From an uncultured Opitutia bacterium (GTDB taxonomy: Bacteria; Verrucomicrobiota; Verrucomicrobiia; Opitutales; Opitutaceae), in assembly GCA_903872505.1 (NCBI GenBank), contig CAIQKV010000007.1, positions 1 to 39,727 on the forward strand: a DNA stretch of 39,727 nt, written 5' to 3'. Position 1 is the first letter of the stretch; every line of letters starts with the position of its first letter. Under the pieces are notes generated by a model. It had not been told where the DNA came from. It searched no databases and worked only from the letters and a program-made list of their open reading frames with translations. Position numbers and translations under genes: made by a program. Below, in pieces: positions 7,988-14,475 of the stretch.

Positions 7988-9625
7988 TCAGCGCCGGGCG
8001 CCGCGGTGCAGCCGGCTGACCGGCTTGGCCGTCGCCGCCACCTCGTCCGCCAGCGCCTTCTCGTCGAAGAGCGCCGAATAGATGTAGGGGAAGCCCTCGA
8101 TTTTCTTCCGCTCGACCGCCATGCCCATGTACCGCTCGATGCTGCGCGCATCGCGCACGTCATCCTCGGTCACCAGCGTGAAGGCGTCGCCCGTGTGGTG
8201 GGCGCGGCCGGTCCGGCCGATGCGGTGCACGTAGTCCTCGGCGTTCTCCGGGACGTCGTAGTTGACGACGTGCGAGACGCCCGCGATGTCGAGCCCGCGC
8301 GCCGCGATGTCGGTCGCGACGAGCACCTCGAACTTGCCGCTCTTGAAGCCGTCGAGCGCCTCGATGCGCTCGCGCTGGCTGCGGTCGGAGTGCATCACCG
8401 CCACCGTGTGGCCCTTGGCCTGCAGGCGGTGGGCGATGCGGTCGGCCCCCATGCGGGTGCGCGAGAAGATCAGCACGCTCTTGAACTCGGTCTGCTCCAG
8501 CAGGAGCTGCAGCAGGTCGAACTTCTGCGACGCCACCACGGGGTAGAACGCATGCGACACCGTCTCCGCCGGCGAGCGCTGGCGGTCGACCGCGACCTTC
8601 ACCGGGTCGCGCAGCGCCCAGGAGGCCAGCGACGCGATTTCCGGGGGCACCGTGGCGGTGAAAAAGAGGGTCTGCCGCGAGGCCGGCGTCTTCTGGACGA
8701 TGCGCTTCACGTCGGGCAGGAAGCCCATGTCGAGCATCCGGTCCACCTCGTCGAGCACCAGGATGTCGACGTCCTTCAGCGAGACGTTCCCCTGCTCCAT
8801 GTGGTCGAGCAGCCGGCCCGGCGTCGCGGCAAGGATGTCCATGCCGCGCTTCAGGTCCTCGAGCTGCTTCCCGTAACCCACGCCGCCATACACGATCGTG
8901 ACGTTGAGGTCGGTGAACTTGGCGAATTTCTGGAACGCCTCCTCGACCTGCAGCGCGAGCTCGCGCGTGGGCTCGAGGATGAGGCAGCGGAGCTTCCCGT
9001 GCGAAGCCAGCCGCTGGATGATCGGCAGCGCGAACGCCGCCGTCTTGCCAGTGCCGGTCTGCGCCGAGCCAATGACGTCGCCGCCCTTGAGCACGACCGG
9101 GATGGCCTGCACCTGGATCGGCGTCGGGGTCACGTAGCCCATCTCCTGCACCGCAAAGGCGAGCGCATCGCACAGGCCGAGCTTGGAAAACTCCGTGTCC
9201 ATCTTGGGCACGTCCACCGGCACCGCCGGCTTCACCGGGCCGGACCGGGGGTGGTCGAAGGTCTTGTCGATCATCGGCCGCTCACGCTCGCCGCGCGGGC
9301 CGCCATGGCTGCCGCCGCTCGAACGGGAGTGCAGGCCCCGGCCGCCGTGGGAAGAGCTGCTGTGGGAGGAACCGCCGTGGGAACCAGCGGAACCGCCCCG
9401 TCCGCCGCGGTTGTCCGACTCCTGGCGCGGGCCGCGGTCATCGCGGCGCGGGCGTGAATCGGGCGAACCGCGCGGGCCCGGCTGCGACGGCTGGCCGTGG
9501 TGCGGGCGCGGCGTGGCATGGGATCTGGCCGGGGCGGCGGACTTGGCGCCCGCGGCGGGCGCGGGTGAGGTGGAGCGGGAAGGCGCGATCGATTGGCGCA
9601 GCTTCGACAGGAATTTCTTCAGCAT
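7988..9625 (-). CDS. DEAD-box-family ATP-dependent RNA helicase, RhlE-like
   Basis: A 545-residue superfamily 2 RNA helicase. The core runs from about 143: Q-motif region TPTPIQVQAIP, motif I AQTGTGKT (188-195), Ia PTRELA, Ib TPGR, motif II DEVD (292-295), motif III as TAT (323-325) instead of the common SAT, IV LIFSRT, V ATDIAARGLDI and VI HRIGRTGRA. The first 140 residues are a low-complexity, presumably disordered tail rich in Pro, Ser, His, Gly and Arg (SHGG and RGG-like repeats near 73-112), and most bacterial DEAD-box proteins carry such tails at the C-terminus. Likely roles are ribosome assembly or RNA turnover. Monocistronic. Confidence 0.9.
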   Translation of the reverse strand: MLKKFLSKLRQSIAPSRSTSPAPAAGAKSAAPARSHATPRPHHGQPSQPGPRGSPDSRPRRDDRGPRQESDNRGGRGGSAGSHGGSSHSSSSHGGRGLHSRSSGGSHGGPRGERERPMIDKTFDHPRSGPVKPAVPVDVPKMDTEFSKLGLCDALAFAVQEMGYVTPTPIQVQAIPVVLKGGDVIGSAQTGTGKTAAFALPIIQRLASHGKLRCLILEPTRELALQVEEAFQKFAKFTDLNVTIVYGGVGYGKQLEDLKRGMDILAATPGRLLDHMEQGNVSLKDVDILVLDEVDRMLDMGFLPDVKRIVQKTPASRQTLFFTATVPPEIASLASWALRDPVKVAVDRQRSPAETVSHAFYPVVASQKFDLLQLLLEQTEFKSVLIFSRTRMGADRIAHRLQAKGHTVAVMHSDRSQRERIEALDGFKSGKFEVLVATDIAARGLDIAGVSHVVNYDVPENAEDYVHRIGRTGRAHHTGDAFTLVTEDDVRDARSIERYMGMAVERKKIEGFPYIYSALFDEKALADEVAATAKPVSRLHRGARR

Positions 9626-9714
9626 TGGCGGGAGTTAAAGGGGTCACCGTCAGCGATAGGCACCCGTTTGGCAACCCTGGAAACCGGCCGCCACCCCCCG
9701 CCCAGCCGCGGAAC

Positions 9715-10116
9715 TCAGAGCTTCGCCTTGATCTTGTCCAAAACCGTCATCGACAGCGGCCGGTCGCCGAAGGTGTCGACCCGGATGCTGACCTTGGTCA
9801 GGTTGTCGCCGACGCGCTCGAGCTTGATCACGATCTTCTGGTTGACGGCGTTGCGCACCGTGACCTTGGCGATCAGCGCATCCTTCGACTCGCTGACCTT
9901 GGTGAATTCGAGCTGCTCCACGGCCTGCTGCGTCGCCCGGTAGGAGCGGTCCAGGCTGGCATCCAGGTTGGCCGTGAGGTCGCCCATCACAAAGGCCACG
10001 CCCGCGGCGCCGGCGCCGGCCGCCGCCGCGAGGCAGCCGGAGGACAGGGTGAGGGTCGACAGGCCGAGAATCAGCGCGGCCAGGGCGGCCGCCCGGGGGA
10101 GTTTGGAGTGCTTCAT
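9715..10116 (-). CDS. DUF3568-family lipoprotein
   Basis: A 133-residue predicted lipoprotein. Positive N-terminus MKHSKLPR, hydrophobic core, then the lipobox LSSGC with lipidated C28, then the small-residue segment GAGAAGVAFVMGDL. The rest (about 50-133), with ASLDRSYRATQQAVEQL, KDALIAKVTVRN and DNLTKVSIRVDTFGD, matches the DUF3568 pattern as I know it. This is a small alpha/beta domain found in cell-envelope proteins without a proven function. It lies downstream of the helicase start and reads away from the pilT genes, so its promoter and theirs share the 10117-10228 gap. Confidence 0.75.
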   Translation of the reverse strand: MKHSKLPRAAALAALILGLSTLTLSSGCLAAAAGAGAAGVAFVMGDLTANLDASLDRSYRATQQAVEQLEFTKVSESKDALIAKVTVRNAVNQKIVIKLERVGDNLTKVSIRVDTFGDRPLSMTVLDKIKAKL

Positions 10117-10173
10117 GGGAAGGGAAATGACGCATGGACCCCTCCCGCGTAAAGCGGTTTCCTGCCTTCGCGC

Positions 10174-10203
10174 TTGGCTTGCCCGCCGGTCGCTGCCTAG
10201 CTT
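10174..10203 (+). promoter_or_regulatory. Candidate promoter of the pilT pair
   Basis: TTGGCT (10174-10179), an 18-base spacer, then TAGCTT (10198-10203), 26 bases before the ATG of the first pilT-like gene. The spacing equals that of the ars, kinase and Hpt candidate promoters in this window. Confidence 0.4.
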
Positions 10204-10228
10204 TTCCCGCCATCACCATCCTTCCTGC

Positions 10229-11671
10229 ATGAAACCCGACGTTCTCTGGCTTGTCCGCCTCGGCCTCGACCAGGGCCTTTTCCGCCGTGAACAATGCCAG
10301 AAGGTCCGCGCCGCCCTGGGGGACAGCGCCGAAATCGCCGACTTCGCGCAGCGGCTCATCGACGACGGCTTCGTCGACGACGTCGAAACGCTGGAAAAAC
10401 TCGCCGGGCTCGCGATGGCCAAGGGGCAGAAGGGCCCGCCCGCCGGCGACCCGTTCGTCGGCGACGACACCGCCCCGGCGTTCCCCATCCCCACCCAGGC
10501 GAGGGCGGGCGCCGTCGCCAGGAAAACAGTGTCCCCGTTCTCCTCGGCCGAGATCGCCAAGCCCCCGGCCTTTCCCTTCGCCAACATCGGCAAGTTCGAC
10601 GATGCCACCCTCGCGTCGGCGATGCGCATCCTCCTCCGCGAATCGGCCGACTTCGGGGCCAGCGACCTCCATCTGTCCACCGGCGCACGGCCGTTCATCC
10701 GCCGGGACCGGAAGCTCGAGTTCCTGGCCGATACCGTGCTCACGGCCGACGACGCCCTGCGGTTGAACACGGCGCTGCTGTCCGCGGGCCAGAAGAAAAT
10801 CTTCCTCGAGCGCAAGGACTACGACTACGCCCTGGCGCTCCGCGACAGCGACCGCTACCGCGTGAACCTCATGTTCCACAAGAATGGCGCGGCCGGCGCC
10901 TACCGCATGGTCCCCGAGATCGTGCCCACGCTCAGCGAGCTCGGCTATGCCTCCCACCTCGAGACACTCCAGAAACTCCTCTCCTACCACAACGGCCTGA
11001 TCCTGATCACCGGCCCGGTCGGCTCCGGCAAGACGACCACCCTCGCCTCGATGGTCGCCTACCTCAACGAGACCCGCACCGACCACATCATCTCGGTCGA
11101 GGACCCCATCGAGGTCGTGCAGGCGGCCAAGGGCTGCAACGTCACCCAGCGCGAGATCGGCGAGCACACCAAGTCGTTCGCCAGCGCGCTCAAGGGCGCC
11201 CTCCGCGAGGACCCCGACATCATCGTCATCGGCGAACTCCGCGACCTCGAGACCATCGAGATGGCCATCACCGCCTCCGAGACCGGCCATCTCGTCATCG
11301 GCACCATGCACACGAGCGACGCCGCCACCACGCTCAACCGCGTGCTCGACGTCTTCCCGCCGGGCCAGTTGACCCAGATTCGCGCCAGCGTGGCGGAGAG
11401 CCTCCGCGGCATCGTCTGCCAGCGCCTCCTGCCCGCCACCCAGGGCGGCCTCACCCTCGCCTGCGAAATCCTCATCAACAACACCGCCATCCAGAATCTC
11501 ATCCGCGAGGGCAAGTCGCAGGGCCTGCGCAACACGATGGAGACCAGCGTCCGGGACGGCATGTGCCTGATGGACAATGTCATCTTCACCCTCTGGCAGG
11601 GGAAGACCATCACCACCGAGACCGCCCTCGCCAACATCAGCAACCGCGTCCTGCGCGCGAAAATCTCCTGA
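10229..11671 (+). CDS. pilT: PilT-like type IV pilus ATPase with N-terminal extension
   Basis: A 480-residue secretion-superfamily hexameric ATPase that powers pilus retraction at the inner membrane. The ATPase core has Walker A GPVGSGKTT (262-270), the Asp box SVEDPIE (289-295), Walker B region DPDIIVIGELRD (328-339) and the His box TMHTSDAATTLNRVLD (359-374). IQNLIREGK (421-429) closely matches the AIRNLIREGK retraction motif of PilT, favouring PilT over PilB. About 120 extra residues precede the normal PilT start (which here would be near 125). Of these, 1-70 is a helical segment and 75-120 a Pro/Ala-rich linker. It is 2 bases from a second PilT-family gene and surely cotranscribed. Confidence 0.85.
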   Translation: MKPDVLWLVRLGLDQGLFRREQCQKVRAALGDSAEIADFAQRLIDDGFVDDVETLEKLAGLAMAKGQKGPPAGDPFVGDDTAPAFPIPTQARAGAVARKTVSPFSSAEIAKPPAFPFANIGKFDDATLASAMRILLRESADFGASDLHLSTGARPFIRRDRKLEFLADTVLTADDALRLNTALLSAGQKKIFLERKDYDYALALRDSDRYRVNLMFHKNGAAGAYRMVPEIVPTLSELGYASHLETLQKLLSYHNGLILITGPVGSGKTTTLASMVAYLNETRTDHIISVEDPIEVVQAAKGCNVTQREIGEHTKSFASALKGALREDPDIIVIGELRDLETIEMAITASETGHLVIGTMHTSDAATTLNRVLDVFPPGQLTQIRASVAESLRGIVCQRLLPATQGGLTLACEILINNTAIQNLIREGKSQGLRNTMETSVRDGMCLMDNVIFTLWQGKTITTETALANISNRVLRAKIS

Positions 11672-11673
11672 CC

Positions 11674-12750
11674 ATGGCCGCCGTTGACAAGCTGCTCCGC
11701 ACCATGCTCGACCAGGGCGGCTCCGACCTGCACCTCACCGTCGGCCTCCCGCCCAAGGCCCGCATCTCCGGCGCACTGAAGCCCATCAGCACCGGCTCGA
11801 TCGACGCCGCCACGATGGAGATGATGCTGCAGGAGATCGTCACCAAGCACCGCTGGCAGGAATTCCTCGAGCGCAAGGACCTCGACCTCGCGCACGAGAT
11901 CCCGGGCGTGGCCCGCTTCCGCGCCAATTTCCTCTACAACCACTGGGGCCAGGCGGCGGTCTTCCGCGAGATTCCCGTCAAGATCCGCTCGTTCGCGGAG
12001 CTCAAGCTGCCCGAGGCGCTGAAGAAGCTCTGCCACCTCAGCGAGGGCCTCGTGGTCGTCACCGGCCCCACCGGCGCCGGCAAGTCGACCACGCTCGCGG
12101 CGATGATCGACTACATCAATTCGAACCTCTCGCGGCACATCATCACGATCGAGGACCCGATCGAGTTCGTCCACCAGAACAAGAAGTCCATCATCGTCCA
12201 CCGCGAGGTCGGCGACCACACCGAGTCGTTCGCCGCCGCGCTCAAGGGCGCGATGCGCCACGATCCCGACATCCTGCTGCTGGGCGAAATGCGCGAGATG
12301 GAGACCATCAAGCTCGCGCTCAGCTGCGCCTCGATGGGCATGCTCGTCTTCGGCACGCTGCACACCAACAACGCCCCGAAGACCGTGGACCGCATGATCA
12401 ACGCCTTTCCCGCCGAGGAGCAGAACCAGGTGCGGGTGATGCTCTCCAGCTGCCTCGTCGGCGTCGTGGCCCAGCTGCTCTGCAAGCGCGTCCCGTCGGG
12501 CCGCTGCGCGGTGCACGAGATCCTGCTCACCCACGAGGCCCTGCCCAACACCATCCGCAGCGGCCAGATCGCCAACATCCGCTCGATCATCGAGAGCGGC
12601 GGCAACGACGGCATGATCACGATGGACAACAGCCTCCTGAACCGCGTGAAGGACAACACCATCGCGCCCAAGGAGGCCTACATGAAGGCCGCGAACAAGG
12701 CGCTCTTCCAGCCGATGCTCAAGCCGGGCGACCTGGAAAACCTGGACTGA
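11674..12750 (+). CDS. Second PilT/PilU-family pilus ATPase
   Basis: A 358-residue PilT-family ATPase of normal length. SDLHLTVGLPPKARISG (17-33) opens the N2 domain; Walker A is GPTGAGKSTT (131-140), the Asp box IEDPIEF (159-165), Walker B HDPDILLLGEMREMET (197-211) and the His box TLHTNNAPKTVDRMINAF (228-245). GEMREMET replaces the usual GELRDLET, and the retraction motif region reads LPNTIRSGQIANIR instead of AIRNLIREGK. The tail ends without the acidic PilU extension, so the exact subtype is open; PilU-like accessory retraction ATPase is my best guess. Tandem pilT-pilU pairs are common. Confidence 0.82.
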   Translation: MAAVDKLLRTMLDQGGSDLHLTVGLPPKARISGALKPISTGSIDAATMEMMLQEIVTKHRWQEFLERKDLDLAHEIPGVARFRANFLYNHWGQAAVFREIPVKIRSFAELKLPEALKKLCHLSEGLVVVTGPTGAGKSTTLAAMIDYINSNLSRHIITIEDPIEFVHQNKKSIIVHREVGDHTESFAAALKGAMRHDPDILLLGEMREMETIKLALSCASMGMLVFGTLHTNNAPKTVDRMINAFPAEEQNQVRVMLSSCLVGVVAQLLCKRVPSGRCAVHEILLTHEALPNTIRSGQIANIRSIIESGGNDGMITMDNSLLNRVKDNTIAPKEAYMKAANKALFQPMLKPGDLENLD

Positions 12751-12773
12751 CGGCCCGGCGGGGCGGCCCGCGC

Positions 12774-12792
12774 CGCCCGCGTTGCGCGGGCG
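12774..12792 (+). terminator. GC hairpin after the pilT pair
   Basis: An 8-bp G+C stem (12774-12781 with 12785-12792) and three-base loop, 24 bases after the second pilT stop. It has no T run, so termination would be imperfect or Rho-assisted and the next gene may receive read-through. Confidence 0.3.
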
Positions 12793-12814
12793 CCAAAGTG
12801 TGCAACCTTGCCGG

Positions 12815-13618
12815 ATGCCCTCCGCCGCCACCTTTGCCCTCCGCTCGGTTTCGCTCGTCACCCCCCGCCTCGGGGGCGTCCTGCCGTTCTACCGCGACAC
12901 CCTGGGCCTCGTCGCCCGCCGGCCCGACGCCCGCACGCTGACCCTGCACGCCTCGGCCGCCGCGCCAGCGGTCATCACCTTCACCGAGTATCCCACGGCC
13001 GCCGCGCCGGCGGAACGGGTCGCGGGCCTGTTCCATCTCGCCCTGCTCGTCCCGGACCGCCCCACCCTCGCGGCGGTGCTCGCCCGCCTGATCGCATACG
13101 ACCAGCCGATCGAGGGCCTCTCCGACCACGGCGTGAGCGAGGCCATCTACCTGTCGGATCCCGACGGCAACGGGATCGAGATTTACCGCGACCGGCCGCG
13201 CACCGAATGGCCCATGGCCGGGGACAAGGTGGCGATGGTCACCCGCGCCCTCGACGCCCGCGGCCTGCTGCGCGAACTGCCCGTGCCGCCGCCCGCCGCG
13301 CCCCTCGCGTCGGCGGTCCTCGGCCATGTTCACCTGTCGGTCACGGCGCTCGCCCCCGCGGCCGGCTTCTACGCCGCCGAGCTCGGCCTCGCCGTCCGCC
13401 AGGACGATTATCCCGGCGCGCTCTTCCTCGCCGCCGACGGCTACCACCACCACGTCGCCGTCAACACCTGGGGCTCGCCCGCCGCCCGCGGCCCCGCGCC
13501 CCGCACGGGCCTGGCCGGCTTGACCGCCGCCACCACCCGCGTCAGCTCCACCCGCACGCTGGCCGATCCCGACGGGAATCGCGTGACGCTGGAGCCGCTG
13601 CGCGGAGCCGGCGGTTGA
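12815..13618 (+). CDS. CatE-like VOC protein (two-domain ring-cleavage dioxygenase fold)
   Basis: A 267-residue protein with two tandem vicinal-oxygen-chelate domains (about 10-120 and 155-265). GLFHLALLVPDR and EAIYLSDPDGNGIEIYRDRPR in the first domain, and GHVHLSV plus GYHHHVAVNTWGS in the second, are strongly like Bacillus CatE-type catechol 2,3-dioxygenases. Metal ligand candidates are the histidines in those segments and a Glu near the C-terminal VTLEPL. Many genomic CatE homologues have no assigned substrate and no aromatic-degradation gene lies here, so the reaction is uncertain. The ATG at 12815 was preferred over 12782, which lies in the terminator-like hairpin. Confidence 0.8.
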   Translation: MPSAATFALRSVSLVTPRLGGVLPFYRDTLGLVARRPDARTLTLHASAAAPAVITFTEYPTAAAPAERVAGLFHLALLVPDRPTLAAVLARLIAYDQPIEGLSDHGVSEAIYLSDPDGNGIEIYRDRPRTEWPMAGDKVAMVTRALDARGLLRELPVPPPAAPLASAVLGHVHLSVTALAPAAGFYAAELGLAVRQDDYPGALFLAADGYHHHVAVNTWGSPAARGPAPRTGLAGLTAATTRVSSTRTLADPDGNRVTLEPLRGAGG

Positions 13619-13658
13619 CTTCCCCCGCGGGGCAGGCGAACTCCCGGGCAATCTACGC

Positions 13659-14396
13659 ATGAAAAAAATCCCCCTGTCCCTGCAGCTCTACTCGGTGCGC
13701 GGCGATACGAGCACCGACTTCGCCGGCACCGTCGCGGCGGTCGCCAAAATGGGCTACACCGGCGTGGAGCTGGCCGGCTACGGCAACCTCGACGCCAAGG
13801 GCGCCAAGGCGGCGATCGACGCCACCGGGCTGAAGGTTTCCGGCATGCACGCGGGCATCGATGCTATGCGCAACGACTTCGACCGGGTGGTGAACGAAGC
13901 CATGTACTTCGGCACCCGCGAGGTCATCTGCCCCTGGTGGCATCCGCAGCAATATCTCTCGGCCTCCGCCTGCCAGCGGGTCGGCGAGGAACTCGGCCAG
14001 ATCGGCGCCGCGCTGCGCGCCTTCGGCATCCGCCTGAGCTTTCACAACCACGCCAGCGAGCTGAAGGTCGTCGAGGGCCGCACGGCGCTTGACTGGATCT
14101 TGTCCGCCGCGGCGCCGCGCGACCTCTCCGCCGAGCTCGATGTCTACTGGGCCCACGTCGGCGGCTGCGCGCCGGAAAAATTCCTCCGCGACCATGGGAC
14201 GCGCGTGCGCCTGATCCACCTGAAGGATGAGAAGGAACTCGGCCTCGGGCCCGTGGATTTCACCAAGGTGTTTGCCGCCGCCGAGTCGGTGGGCGCGGTC
14301 GAGTGGTATGTCGTCGAGCAGGAGCAGTACAATCACGCCCCGCTCGAGAGCGTCCGCCGCTGCTACGAACAGCTGAAGCAGTGGGGCAAGACCTGA
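13659..14396 (+). CDS. Sugar phosphate isomerase/epimerase (AP2Ec TIM barrel)
   Basis: A 245-residue TIM-barrel protein of the xylose-isomerase-like AP_endonuc_2 family. LQLYSVRGD at the start, GYTGVELAGYG (33-43), LSFHNHASEL, AELDVYWAHVGG and the HLKDEKELG strand provide the usual divalent-metal ligands (Glu, His, Asp, His, Glu). Homologues are annotated as sugar phosphate isomerases or inosose-type dehydratase relatives; many in Verrucomicrobiota have no known substrate. No signal peptide. Reads in the same direction as the CatE-like gene with a 40-base gap and converges on the kinase gene. Confidence 0.8.
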   Translation: MKKIPLSLQLYSVRGDTSTDFAGTVAAVAKMGYTGVELAGYGNLDAKGAKAAIDATGLKVSGMHAGIDAMRNDFDRVVNEAMYFGTREVICPWWHPQQYLSASACQRVGEELGQIGAALRAFGIRLSFHNHASELKVVEGRTALDWILSAAAPRDLSAELDVYWAHVGGCAPEKFLRDHGTRVRLIHLKDEKELGLGPVDFTKVFAAAESVGAVEWYVVEQEQYNHAPLESVRRCYEQLKQWGKT

Positions 14397-14418
14397 GGCC
14401 CGCCGCCCGGCGGAGTTA

Positions 14419-14435
14419 GTAACGCAATACGTTAC
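14419..14435. repeat. Short perfect dyad between convergent genes
   Basis: GTAACG (14419-14424), five bases, CGTTAC (14430-14435), in the 79-base convergent gap between the isomerase and the kinase. No T run follows on either side. It may aid bidirectional termination or be a protein site; function unknown. Confidence 0.3.
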
Positions 14436-14475
14436 AAACGGTGCGGTCCCGTGACCGGCGCCCGTCCCGCGGGAC

